A DNA stretch of 64,000 bases from NCBI RefSeq assembly GCF_000092025.1, contig NC_003062.2:2106001-2170000 (forward strand), read 5' to 3'. Shown here piece after piece: positions 48,605 to 57,253 of this stretch (positions are counted from its first letter, which is position 1; each line of letters begins with the position of its first letter). The DNA comes from Agrobacterium fabrum str. C58. Its GTDB lineage: Bacteria > Pseudomonadota > Alphaproteobacteria > Rhizobiales > Rhizobiaceae. A model generated the notes under the pieces. That model made no database searches and had not been told where the DNA came from. It worked only from the letters and a program-made list of their open reading frames with translations. Both the position numbers and the translations under genes were made by a program.

Positions 48605-49744
48605 TTACGCGGCCAGCGCCTCGCGAACGCAATTGCGCCCTTCGGTCTTTGCCCGGTAAAGCGCTCGATCCGCCTTTTCGGCGAGCATCTGGAGATCGCA
48701 GCGCATATCGCCTGTGGTGGCAACGCCGATGCTGATGGTCACCCCGACACGCAGACCGCCGCAATCGACCTCATTTATCGCAACCGCGTCGCGAATGCGC
48801 TCGCCGATCATGCAAGCCTTGTCCACACCGGCACCCGGCAGGAAAATGATGAATTCCTCGCCGCCGTAACGCGCCAGCACATCGCCGCCACGGATGCTGC
48901 CGCTGATGCGCCTTGCCACTTCCTGCAGCACGCTGTCGCCGACAGCGTGGCCGAAACGGTCATTGATCGACTTGAAGTGGTCAATGTCAAGCAACATGGC
49001 CGCATCAGCGGGATCGGGGGCTGCGGGCATGGTCTGGAAGAAGAAACGCCGGTTCTTGACGCCCGTCAGTGGATCGGTATTCGCCAGAACCAGCAATTTC
49101 CGTTCGGACCGCTCCGCTACCAGCATCATCACAAAGAGCGAGATGGCGAAGTTGAGCATGATAATGAAGAAAAACGCAGTGACCAGATTGATGCTGGCGT
49201 AACCAGGGAAAAGCACGCTTTTCATCACCGCCAGCGATATCAGACCGGAAACGCCTGTAATCGCACCGAGAGCCAGCCGGGAAAGAAGCGGCTCTTTCCG
49301 CCACCGGGCAAAAAGCACGCCCGCCCCGCCAAGATAGGCCAGAGCCGCACAGCCATTAAAAAGCGCCGCGCGAAACGTATTGTTGCCGGCCACCTGCAGC
49401 GCAACGCCAATCGCCAGCAGGGCGACAAGACAGGTAAACAAGATGGTTTTGCGATTGACAAAGCGTCCGTCGCTCAACGTCTTCAGCCCAAGCCAGATCA
49501 GCGCATATCCGGCAATACCGAACAAAACGCTGCCAAGCTCCCACAGCGCCGGCGAAAGTATCTTCCATTCGCCGTAACCGGCAAGCGTAGAGCCGACCGT
49601 CATCGCCGCGAAACCCGCCGCAAGATGAACGGGGCCGGGCAAACCGCGATTACTCATCTTCAGGTAGATAAAACTCAACAGCCCAACGATGTAAGAACAT
49701 TTTTGCATCAGTATGACTGTTGCAAGGTCGAGTTCACCCAGCAT
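48605..49744 (-). CDS. Membrane-anchored GGDEF diguanylate cyclase
   Basis: About 379 residues from ATG 49744 (MLGELDLATVILMQKC). The N-terminal half has six to seven transmembrane helices forming an MHYT/7TM-like sensor of unrecognised type. The C-terminal GGDEF domain begins ANTDPLTGVKNRRFF and has the active-site RYGGEEFIIFLP. No RxxD inhibitory site is clearly seen five residues upstream. It makes cyclic di-GMP, the switch from motility to attachment. Upstream in-frame starts to 49807 lie in AT-rich sequence without an RBS. Confidence 0.85.
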   Translation of the reverse strand: MLGELDLATVILMQKCSYIVGLLSFIYLKMSNRGLPGPVHLAAGFAAMTVGSTLAGYGEWKILSPALWELGSVLFGIAGYALIWLGLKTLSDGRFVNRKTILFTCLVALLAIGVALQVAGNNTFRAALFNGCAALAYLGGAGVLFARWRKEPLLSRLALGAITGVSGLISLAVMKSVLFPGYASINLVTAFFFIIMLNFAISLFVMMLVAERSERKLLVLANTDPLTGVKNRRFFFQTMPAAPDPADAAMLLDIDHFKSINDRFGHAVGDSVLQEVARRISGSIRGGDVLARYGGEEFIIFLPGAGVDKACMIGERIRDAVAINEVDCGGLRVGVTISIGVATTGDMRCDLQMLAEKADRALYRAKTEGRNCVREALAA

Positions 49745-49896
49745 AATATGCCCATACGGTAAATAAATTTTGAGAGAACCTATTATAATATGGAGATAAA
49801 TTTTCAATAAAAATTACAGATAAACAACCTGTAAAAAGTATTATTGAGAATCATAGTCCACATTCAAAGTAAACGTTTAATACGTAAAAAAATATA

Positions 49897-51342
49897 TTAG
49901 AATTTCCTTATTATCTCCATATCCATCCGGAAGCGCGCCATTTCCGCCTCTTTCGCCCTGATATCGGCAAGGCGCAGGAGATAGGACGGATGCACGGTGA
50001 CAAAAAGCGTCCTGCCCTCCTCCATCGGTAAAGGACGCCCACGGATTTCGGAAACCTTCTCCTTGCCGCCGGTCAGCGCATAAAGCGCGGTTGCGCCCAT
50101 GGCCACGATCAGTTTCGGCCGCACGAGCGCGATTTCCCGGTTAAGCCACCAGCGACATTGCTCCACCTCTCCCGCGTTGGGCCGCTGATGGATGCGCCTC
50201 TTGCCACGCGTCTCATATTTGAAGTGCTTGACGGCATTGGTGACGTAGAGCTTTTTGCGCTCGGCACCGATCTCACGGAGAGTTCTGTCAAAAAGCTGAC
50301 CCGCCGGGCCTATGAAAGGCTTGCCGGCGAGATCTTCGTTATCACCGGGCTGTTCGCCGACGATCATGATATCAGCATCTTCGGGCCCCTCCCCGAAAAC
50401 GGTCTGCGTCGCCTTGCAATGCAGGGCGCAGCGAGTGCATTGGCGAGCCTCCCGCGCCAGCGATTGAAGCGTGCCGTCCGACACCGGTTGCGGCATCTCG
50501 CGCGCAGACGCTGCGGCCTGCAGCCGGTGGTGGAAGGGTTGCGGCTGGCTTGCCGCCTTGGCCGCCATCTCCAGCACCCGCGCTTCTGCCCCTAGGACAA
50601 GACCGGGTATGAGGTCCGCTTCCGGCAGGTTCTTCCAGTATTTTTTCGGCATTTCCGCCGTCATCGCCTTGATCTTCAGGCGGGCCGGATTGAAAATATT
50701 GGCATAATAGGTTCGCCAGAGTTCATCCGTCTCATCCGTCAGATCGGGTTTTACCGCCGCCTCCCGCGAGGTCTGCAACTCATCTCCATCCCACCGAGCA
50801 GACCCTTTCGGCGTCGCGATCAGCCAGTCCATATCGGTGAACCGGCGCTGGAAAAACGCTGCCGTCCGCTCGACGATGAAATGATCCGGCTCGAACCAGG
50901 CAATAAACCGCCGACGCCCGCCCTGCCCCTGCGGCAGGGGCACTTCCTTGAAACGAACGAAGGCCGTCATCTTGTGACAGTCGCGGCGCACGGATTTCTC
51001 CAGCAGCCGCGCCTCGGCAACGTCAGGATCGGACTTGAACTGCAACAGGGCGCGATCCCGCTTCAGCCGCCACAACAGCCGGTAAAGCAGCGCGAAGCGG
51101 CCGGGCTCGCTGTGACAGATGATGGCCTGCGCCAGCGCGACGAAGGAGGCCGGGACGGAAACCTGCCCGTCCCCGGCAGCAACCACCGGCAATGGCTCAC
51201 CCGCAAAGTCGAGAAGCCCCGCTCCGTCATCCCGCAGCCGCCAGTCAATCATTTCCGGCCGGATATCGGCGGCAAGGGCCGCACGTGCGGCATCTCGCCA
51301 CTCGCCGAACTCGCCCCGCCCTTCCAGAACCGGTCCATACAT
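49897..51342 (-). CDS. DUF4130-UdgX fusion (uracil-DNA-binding/repair protein)
   Basis: 481 residues. Residues 1-about 245 are DUF4130 (RRDCHKMTAFVRFKEV, FVERTAAFFQRRFTDMDWLIATPKGSA, WRTYYANIFNPARLK). Residues about 290-481 are a UDG-superfamily domain of the UdgX type: Fe-S cysteines C302/C305 and C396, GEQPGD (329-334), the UdgX-specific loop KRRIH with His385, and HPSYLLR. In studied UdgX proteins the loop histidine captures the excised uracil site in a covalent protein-DNA adduct. The start overlaps the radical SAM stop (TGATG), so the two are translationally coupled and share the LexA-box promoter. Confidence 0.9.
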   Translation of the reverse strand: MYGPVLEGRGEFGEWRDAARAALAADIRPEMIDWRLRDDGAGLLDFAGEPLPVVAAGDGQVSVPASFVALAQAIICHSEPGRFALLYRLLWRLKRDRALLQFKSDPDVAEARLLEKSVRRDCHKMTAFVRFKEVPLPQGQGGRRRFIAWFEPDHFIVERTAAFFQRRFTDMDWLIATPKGSARWDGDELQTSREAAVKPDLTDETDELWRTYYANIFNPARLKIKAMTAEMPKKYWKNLPEADLIPGLVLGAEARVLEMAAKAASQPQPFHHRLQAAASAREMPQPVSDGTLQSLAREARQCTRCALHCKATQTVFGEGPEDADIMIVGEQPGDNEDLAGKPFIGPAGQLFDRTLREIGAERKKLYVTNAVKHFKYETRGKRRIHQRPNAGEVEQCRWWLNREIALVRPKLIVAMGATALYALTGGKEKVSEIRGRPLPMEEGRTLFVTVHPSYLLRLADIRAKEAEMARFRMDMEIIRKF

Positions 51343-52574
51343 CAGAGTAGCGACAATTGTTCGGGCTGCGGCGCAAACATCGCCCGCAGGTCCGGCCGTT
51401 CGGTCAACTTGCCCGGCGTCCAGCCGTCAGCCACGACGAAGGCCTTGACCTTTTTCAGCGACACGCCAAAACGCGCCAGATCTTCCAGCCGCAGACGCCG
51501 AAACCTGCGGGAAGACAGAATGGAGGCCACGGTCTTCGTGCCGAATCCGGGCACCCGCAGCAGCATTTCCCGATCCGCCACGTTGACATCCACCGGAAAC
51601 CGGTCGCGCTGTTTCAGCGCCCAGGCGAGCTTTGGGTCGATATCGAGATCGAGCATGCCGTCGCCACCGATTGCCGTTATCTCGCCGATGTCGAAACCGT
51701 AAAAACGATAAAGCCAGTCCGCCTGGTAAAGCCGGTGCTCGCGCATCAGTGGCGGCTTGATGAGCGGCAGGTTTTTCGACGAATCCGGAATGGGGCTGAA
51801 AGCGGAATAATAGACGCGCCGCAGACCGTAACTGCCATAAAGCCGGGCGCTGGTGGAAAGAATGGTGCTATCGTCAGCGCCATCCGCCCCCACGATCATC
51901 TGCGTGCTCTGGCCGGCCGGCGCAAAACGTCTGGTCTTTTTTGTCCTGATGGTTGGCTCCCCCGCCTCTTCGATCTTCAGGCGGATATCCGCCATGGAGC
52001 GGCGAATATTGGCGGGCTGCTTTTCCGGCGCGAAACGACTGACACCGCTATCGGTGGGTAATTCAATATTGATCGACAGCCGATCAGCATAAAGCCCCGC
52101 CTCCTCGATGAGCCTGGGCGATGCTTCCGGAATGGATTTCAGATGGATATAACCGCGAAAACCATGGGTGACCCGCAACTCCCGCGCCACGCGCACCATC
52201 TCTTCCATCGTATGGTCGGACGAACGGATGATGCCGGAGGACAGGAACAGCCCCTCGATATAGTTGCGCCGGTAAAACTCCAGCGTCAGCCACACCACCT
52301 CCTCGGCGGTGAACCGCGCCCGCTCGACATTGCTGGAGGAGCGATTGATGCAATAGGCGCAGTCATAGATGCAGAAATTGGTGAGCAGGATCTTCAGCAG
52401 CGAAATGCAGCGCCCATCCGGCGCATAGGCATGGCAGATGCCCGACCCCTCCGTGGAGCCCAATCCGCCCGATGCTGCGGAGTTACGTTTCACCGTGCCG
52501 CTCGATGCGCAGGATGCGTCATACTTGGCCGCGTCGGAGAGAATGGCCAGCCTTTGCCTGATCGACTTCTTCAT
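51342..52574 (-). CDS. Putative DNA modification/repair radical SAM protein
   Basis: About 410 residues. The radical-SAM cluster is CIYDCAYC (CX3CX2C), cysteines at about residues 68/72/75, preceded by CHAYAPDGRCISLLKILLTNF. A helix-hairpin-helix DNA-binding motif, LLRVPGFGTKTVASILSSRR, lies near the C-terminus. This family (TIGR03916-like) is regularly paired with the DUF4130/UDG protein, as here, and is distantly related to spore photoproduct lyase. ATG 52574 is chosen because the LexA box (52581-52595) ends 6 nt upstream; GTG 52586 is inside the box. The exact DNA substrate is unknown. Confidence 0.88.
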   Translation of the reverse strand: MKKSIRQRLAILSDAAKYDASCASSGTVKRNSAASGGLGSTEGSGICHAYAPDGRCISLLKILLTNFCIYDCAYCINRSSSNVERARFTAEEVVWLTLEFYRRNYIEGLFLSSGIIRSSDHTMEEMVRVARELRVTHGFRGYIHLKSIPEASPRLIEEAGLYADRLSINIELPTDSGVSRFAPEKQPANIRRSMADIRLKIEEAGEPTIRTKKTRRFAPAGQSTQMIVGADGADDSTILSTSARLYGSYGLRRVYYSAFSPIPDSSKNLPLIKPPLMREHRLYQADWLYRFYGFDIGEITAIGGDGMLDLDIDPKLAWALKQRDRFPVDVNVADREMLLRVPGFGTKTVASILSSRRFRRLRLEDLARFGVSLKKVKAFVVADGWTPGKLTERPDLRAMFAPQPEQLSLL

Positions 52575-52580
52575 GGATAT

Positions 52581-52595
52581 GTTCACTATATGTTC
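52581..52595 (-). promoter_or_regulatory. Alphaproteobacterial LexA (SOS) box
   Basis: GTTCACTATATGTTC fits the direct-repeat consensus GTTC-N7-GTTC exactly. It sits immediately 5' of the radical SAM start codon, where a bound repressor would block the promoter or the transcription start. Binding is inferred from the consensus. Confidence 0.8.
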
Positions 52596-52718
52596 TATTG
52601 ACGGCTGTCAATATTGGAAATTAAGCCATTGATTAATTAGAAAAATATCCTCGGCTCAAATTTGCTGGCATTTCGCTATCGTCTTCTGATATAGTCGGCT
52701 CAGTTCTGATTTTGGCAT

Positions 52719-52754
52719 GGTTCCGGAGTTCCTCTCCGGAACCTGTTTCTTTTT
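52719..52754 (+). terminator. Terminator-like hairpin in the greA leader
   Basis: GGTTCCGGAG-TTCCT-CTCCGGAACC (52719-52743) is a perfect 10-bp stem followed by TGTTTCTTTTTG. It lies between the presumed greA promoter (AT-rich region around 52640-52700) and the start codon at 52796. It could attenuate greA and release a short leader RNA. Confidence 0.65.
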
Positions 52755-52795
52755 GTGTCTGCAAGTAAAGCGACCGGAATACGAAGGATAAAAAA

Positions 52796-53272
52796 ATGGT
52801 AGAAAAAGTACCGATGACTCAGGGTGGATTCGTCAAGCTGCAGGAGGAGCTGCGCTTTCGCCAGCAGGAGGAGCGTCCCCGTATCATCGAGGCAATTGCG
52901 GAAGCGCGCGCCCATGGCGACCTTTCGGAAAATGCCGAGTACCATGCTGCCAAGGAAGCACAGAGCCACAATGAAGGCCGCATCACCGAACTCGAAGACC
53001 TGACCGCGCGCGCGGAAGTCATCGATCTTTCCAAGATGTCCGGTTCCAAGATCAAGTTCGGCGCCACCGTCAAGCTCATCGATGAAGACAGCGACGAGGA
53101 AAAGACCTATCAGATCGTCGGCGATCAGGAAGCCGATGTGAAGGCCGGCCGCATTTCCATCTCCTCGCCGATTGCCCGCGCCCTCATCGGCAAGGAAGTC
53201 GGCGACAGCATAGAAGTCAACGCGCCGGGTGGTGCCAAGGGTTACGAGATTCTCGCAGTTCAGTGGGGCTGA
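52796..53272 (+). CDS. greA: Transcription elongation factor GreA
   Basis: 158 residues. The N-terminal coiled coil carries the acidic tip ([33 protein letters not shown]), which enters the RNA polymerase secondary channel to stimulate transcript cleavage. The C-terminal FKBP-like domain contains [22 protein letters not shown]. Starts at ATG 52796 after an AAGGATAAAAA RBS. lpsB follows after 80 bp, an order I recall from other rhizobia. Confidence 0.96.
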   Translation: MVEKVPMTQGGFVKLQEELRFRQQEERPRIIEAIAEARAHGDLSENAEYHAAKEAQSHNEGRITELEDLTARAEVIDLSKMSGSKIKFGATVKLIDEDSDEEKTYQIVGDQEADVKAGRISISSPIARALIGKEVGDSIEVNAPGGAKGYEILAVQWG

Positions 53273-53352
53273 TTGGCCCGATGCGATGCGCCTCGAGCGG
53301 GCGCATCGCTCCCTGACGAATCAACCTTCAGCCGCAGAGACGGAAGCCCATC

Positions 53353-54408
53353 TTGTCCCACGTCAGTCTGAAAGATGTGCAGGTACTCGCGCCGAATTTC
53401 AAGCGCAGGCTCTCCGGCGTCACCTCAACCATCGTTCAGCTCATTCCGGTGCAGAACCGGCTGGGGCAGAAGGTGGGCACCATCGGCCCCGGCCTGCCGC
53501 CGCATCTGCCGCATGTGCGCTTCCGTGACCTGTGGCGGCTTTGGCAAAACGGCCCCTCTGGCGGCCCGCGCATCTGGCATGCCCGCCGCAATCTGGAAAT
53601 GCTGCCGGGCATTTTCATGCGGGACGTTCTGCGCATGAAGGTGAAGCTGCTCTTCACGTCAGCCGCACAGAGACGGCATTCCGCCTATACACGCTTTCTG
53701 ATTTCGAAAATGGATGCGGTGGTTGCGACCAGCACCCGCTCCGGCTCGTTTCTCGAAGTACCCCACCGCGTCGTCATGCATGGCGTCGATACCGAGCTGT
53801 TCCACCCGGCTACAGGCCCCGAAGACACGATCGCGGCAACCGGCCTACCGGGACACTATCTGCTCGGCTGCTTCGGGCGGGTGCGCCATCAGAAGGGCAC
53901 CGACCTCTTCGTGCGCGCCATGATCGAGCTTCTGCCCCACTACCCGCAGTGGACCGCTGTCGTTTCCGGCCGCGTAACGGCAGAACACAAGGCCTTCGGT
54001 GATACGCTCAAGGCCGATGTCGCCGCAGCCGGCCTTACCGACCGGATCATCTTTCAGGGTGAAGTTGACGACATCAAGCCCTGGTACCGTCGGCTGACGC
54101 TTTATGTCGCACCATCCCGCAACGAAGGCTTCGGCCTGACGCCACTCGAAGCCATGGCCTCGGAGACGGCCGTTGTCGCCAGCAATGCCGGCGCCTATGA
54201 GGAAATGATCGTCACTGGCGAAACCGGGTGGGTCGTCGGCGCGGGCGACTACGCATCGCTCAGAGATGCGATAAAGACCTATCTGGCCGATCCTGCTCTG
54301 GCCAAAGCTCATGCAAGCGCCGGACTTGCGCATGTGCGCAGCACTTTCCCGCTGGAAAAAGAAGCGACATGCCTCGGTGAAGTCTATGAGGCGTTACAGC
54401 GGGGGTGA
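53353..54408 (+). CDS. lpsB: GT4 glycosyltransferase, LPS core mannosyltransferase (LpsB/LpcC)
   Basis: 351 residues from TTG 53353 (MSHVSLKDVQVLAPNFKRRLSGV). The GT-B fold's C-terminal half has GCFGRVRHQKGTDLFVRAM and the family-4 EX7E element EGFGLTPLEAM, the nucleotide-sugar site. Length and sequence match rhizobial LpcC/LpsB, which add mannose from GDP-mannose to the inner lipopolysaccharide core at the cytoplasmic face; mutants in relatives have truncated LPS. Position directly after greA supports orthology. The non-ATG start has no close ATG competitor. Confidence 0.9.
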   Translation: MSHVSLKDVQVLAPNFKRRLSGVTSTIVQLIPVQNRLGQKVGTIGPGLPPHLPHVRFRDLWRLWQNGPSGGPRIWHARRNLEMLPGIFMRDVLRMKVKLLFTSAAQRRHSAYTRFLISKMDAVVATSTRSGSFLEVPHRVVMHGVDTELFHPATGPEDTIAATGLPGHYLLGCFGRVRHQKGTDLFVRAMIELLPHYPQWTAVVSGRVTAEHKAFGDTLKADVAAAGLTDRIIFQGEVDDIKPWYRRLTLYVAPSRNEGFGLTPLEAMASETAVVASNAGAYEEMIVTGETGWVVGAGDYASLRDAIKTYLADPALAKAHASAGLAHVRSTFPLEKEATCLGEVYEALQRG

Positions 54409-54438
54409 TATCCCCAAAATCGGCTAAAAGCCGGCTGC

Positions 54439-54906
54439 TCAGATTTCCACGAGGCCGACACGCTTGACCTGACGGATGGTCAGCATGGTGCGCACCGTGT
54501 CGACATTCTCATCCGCCGTCAGAACCTCGATGACGAAATCCTGAAACTCCGTCAGGTTCTTCGCGACGCAATGCAGCAGGAAATCGCTTTCGCCCGACAC
54601 CATCCAGGCCTGCCGCACCAGCGACCATCCGCCCGTCGCCGCCGCAAAGGCCTTCAGATTACTGTCGGACTGGCGCTTGAGGCCAATCATGCAGAAGGCG
54701 ACGAGGTCGAAACCAAGCTTCGGCGCGTTCAACATGGCGTGATAACCCTGGATCACGTCAGCTTCTTCCAGCTTGCGGACACGCCTGAGGCATGGCGGTG
54801 CGGAAATTCCGACCCTTTCGGCCAGCTCCACGTTGGTCATGCGCCCGTCGCGCTGCAATTCGCGCAGGATTTTCAGATCGATGGCATCGAGTTCGACGCT
54901 GGTCAC
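54439..54906 (-). CDS. Lrp/AsnC-family transcriptional regulator
   Basis: 155 residues from GTG 54906 (MTSVELDAIDLKILREL), with GAGG about 9 nt upstream. The N-terminal winged helix has QRDGRMTNVELAERVGISAPPCLRRVRKLEEADVI; the C-terminal RAM domain follows (FDLVAFCMIGLKRQ, VSGESDFLLHCVAKNLTEFQDFV). It probably senses an amino acid. Divergent from trxB and convergent with lpsB; whether it regulates either is unknown. Confidence 0.88.
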   Translation of the reverse strand: MTSVELDAIDLKILRELQRDGRMTNVELAERVGISAPPCLRRVRKLEEADVIQGYHAMLNAPKLGFDLVAFCMIGLKRQSDSNLKAFAAATGGWSLVRQAWMVSGESDFLLHCVAKNLTEFQDFVIEVLTADENVDTVRTMLTIRQVKRVGLVEI

Positions 54907-55160
54907 GGAGAAGTACCTCGTTAAGCTGGAGAACTTCCTTGTACTATTCGGCGCAGGATTCGCAACATTATGCCAACGCCCGGTCACAAAATTGCGCACA
55001 CATCCACAACTGCCTTGTTGGTAACGCAAGGCTGCCCTTGAATAAAGACACTAGACAACCTTAAATACCGGGCAACGAAGGGGTTGCGGCCTATCCGCCG
55101 TCTTGCGGCTGGATGGCTTTGCCGCCGAAAGGCCCCGCTGCTGAAAAAAGGAATATTTCC

Positions 55161-56135
55161 ATGTCTGCCCGCCACACGAAGGTATTGATCATTGGCTCCG
55201 GTCCCGCCGGCTATACCGCGGCGATCTACGCGGCCCGCGCAATGCTGAAACCCGTGCTGATTGCCGGCATGGAACAGGGTGGCCAGCTGATGATCACCAC
55301 CGATGTTGAAAACTACCCGGGCTTCGCCGATCCGATCCAGGGCCCGTGGCTGATGGACCAGATGCTGAAGCAGGCAACCCATGTGGGCGCGGAAATCGTC
55401 AGCGACCTCGTCACCGAAGTTGAGACCAACGTGCGGCCTTTCGTGGTCAGGACCGATTCGGGTCAGGTCTGGACCGCCGACACGCTAATCATCGCAACCG
55501 GTGCCAAGGCCAAATGGCTCGGCATCGAGAGCGAGCAGCACTTCCAGGGCTTCGGCGTCTCCGCCTGCGCCACCTGCGACGGGTTTTTCTATCGCAACAA
55601 GGATGTGATCGTGGTCGGCGGCGGCAACTCCGCCGTGGAAGAGGCGCTTTATCTCGCGCATATCGCCAAATCGGTCACCGTCGTGCACCGCCGCGACAGC
55701 TTCCGCTCGGAAAAAATCCTGCAGGAACGGCTGTTTGCCAAGGAAAACGTCAAGATTCTCTGGAATACGGAAATTGCCGAAATCACCGGCGCACCGGCAA
55801 AGCCGCCGATGCCGCCTTCCGTTTCCGGCGTCAGGCTGCGTGACACCAAGACTGGTGCGATCAGCGATACGCCCATTGATGGCGTTTTTGTCGCCATCGG
55901 CCACGCCCCGGCGGTCGAACTGTTCAAGGGCAAGGTGAAGCTCAAGGATAACGGCTACATGTGGACTGCTCCTGATTCCACGGCCACCGACGTGGAAGGC
56001 ATCTTCGCCGCCGGCGACGTCACCGACGACATTTACCGCCAGGCAATCACCGCCGCCGGCATGGGCTGCATGGCCGCCCTCGAAGCAGAACGCTATCTCA
56101 CGGCGCAACAACCGCTCGCGGTTGCAGCGGAATAA
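55161..56135 (+). CDS. trxB: Thioredoxin reductase TrxB
   Basis: 324 residues from ATG 55161 (AAAAAAGGA upstream). FAD-binding GSGPAGYTAAIYAARA, redox-active CATC (in SACATCDGFF), NADPH-binding VVGGGNSAVEEALYLA and the C-terminal FAD motif GIFAAGDVTDDIYRQAITAAGMGCMAA are all present. It regenerates thioredoxin with NADPH. The lsrB gene follows after 18 bp; LsrB of rhizobia is linked to oxidative-stress responses, so co-transcription makes sense. Confidence 0.95.
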   Translation: MSARHTKVLIIGSGPAGYTAAIYAARAMLKPVLIAGMEQGGQLMITTDVENYPGFADPIQGPWLMDQMLKQATHVGAEIVSDLVTEVETNVRPFVVRTDSGQVWTADTLIIATGAKAKWLGIESEQHFQGFGVSACATCDGFFYRNKDVIVVGGGNSAVEEALYLAHIAKSVTVVHRRDSFRSEKILQERLFAKENVKILWNTEIAEITGAPAKPPMPPSVSGVRLRDTKTGAISDTPIDGVFVAIGHAPAVELFKGKVKLKDNGYMWTAPDSTATDVEGIFAAGDVTDDIYRQAITAAGMGCMAALEAERYLTAQQPLAVAAE

Positions 56136-56153
56136 CCGAAAGGCAGGATAGGC

Positions 56154-57056
56154 ATGGCAATGCCATTGGACTGGGATAAACTGCGCATTTTTCATGCCGC
56201 AGCCGAAGCGGGGTCTTTTACCCACGCTGCCGACAAGCTGCATTTGTCCCAGTCGGCCATCAGCCGCCAGGTCAGCGCACTGGAACAGGATGTCGGCGTC
56301 AAGCTGTTCCACCGCCATGCCCGCGGCCTGATCCTCACCGAACAGGGCGAGCTGCTGTATCGCACCGCCCATGACGTGCTGCTGAAGCTCGAAACGGTGA
56401 AGATGCAACTGACCGAAACGACGGAGAAGCCGAGCGGCAAGCTGCGCGTGACGACGACGGTTGGTCTCGGCCAGGGCTGGCTGACGGACAAGGTGCAGGA
56501 ATTCCTGCAACTCTATCCGGAAATGTCGATCCAGCTCATCCTCGACAACGAGGAACTGGACGTGAACATGCGCCATGCCGATTGCGCCATCCGCCTGCGC
56601 CAGCCGCAGCAGTCGGACCTTATCCAGCGCAAGCTGTTCACGGTGCACATGCACGTCTATGCCGCACCGTCATATATCAATCGCCATGGCGAGCCGCAAT
56701 CGGTCGAAGATCTCGACAATCACCGCATCATCTCCTTTGGCGAACCCGCGCCTAACTATCTGCTCGACGTTAACTGGCTGGAGAATGCCGGACGATCGTC
56801 CGACAACACGCGCATTCCGCATCTGCAGATCAACAGCCAGACCTCGATCAAGCGCGCGTGCCTGCTGGGGATTGGTATTGCCTGTTTGCCCGACTATATC
56901 GTCGGTCGCGATCCCGGCCTCATCCAGCTGTCGCTCGCCGCAGATATTCCGTCCTTCGATACCTATTTCTGCTATCCCGACGAGATGAAAAACGCTGCAA
57001 AGCTGAAGGCTTTCCGCGACTTCATCGTCGCCAAGGCGCGGAACTGGAACTTCTGA
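56154..57056 (+). CDS. lsrB: LysR-type regulator LsrB/VtlR
   Basis: 300 residues. The N-terminal HTH is LRIFHAAAEAGSFTHAADKLHLSQSAISRQVSALEQ; the effector-binding domain follows and contains cysteines at about 144, 236 and 244. The sequence matches rhizobial LsrB and Brucella VtlR, which control LPS, oxidative-stress and small-RNA genes. VtlR is known to activate an AbcR sRNA, and tandem AbcR-type genes begin about 200 bp downstream here. ATGs at 56154 and 56160 are both possible starts. A short GC-rich hairpin (57122-57142) probably ends its mRNA. Confidence 0.92.
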   Translation: MAMPLDWDKLRIFHAAAEAGSFTHAADKLHLSQSAISRQVSALEQDVGVKLFHRHARGLILTEQGELLYRTAHDVLLKLETVKMQLTETTEKPSGKLRVTTTVGLGQGWLTDKVQEFLQLYPEMSIQLILDNEELDVNMRHADCAIRLRQPQQSDLIQRKLFTVHMHVYAAPSYINRHGEPQSVEDLDNHRIISFGEPAPNYLLDVNWLENAGRSSDNTRIPHLQINSQTSIKRACLLGIGIACLPDYIVGRDPGLIQLSLAADIPSFDTYFCYPDEMKNAAKLKAFRDFIVAKARNWNF

Positions 57057-57121
57057 CGTAAAAATAATCGACGTCGAAAGATAATCTTTAAAATTCAAAG
57101 CCTTGTAAAGGTAGAAGCAAG

Positions 57122-57147
57122 AGGGGCGCGCAGGCGCCCTTCTTCAG
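57122..57147 (+). terminator. Probable lsrB terminator
   Basis: AGGGGCGC-GCAG-GCGCCCTT hairpin followed by CTTC; short T-tract, so strength is uncertain. Confidence 0.55.
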
Positions 57148-57204
57148 CTTTGCACATAAAATATACCGGAAATATCGAGGGCTGCGTGCGACGCATGCCT
57201 GACC

Positions 57205-57247
57205 TGCACAAAAAAGAGTTGTTTCGTGCACAAAAAAACACCAAATA
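57205..57247 (+). promoter_or_regulatory. Promoter and direct-repeat activator site of the first AbcR-type sRNA
   Basis: TGCACAAAAAA occurs at 57205 and again at 57227, exactly 22 bp (two helical turns) apart. A TTGTTT -35 (57219-57224) and CAAATA -10 (57242-57247) with 17-bp spacing are interleaved, predicting a start near 57254. The repeats are good candidates for LsrB/VtlR binding. Confidence 0.6.
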
Positions 57248-57253
57248 GCTCTC

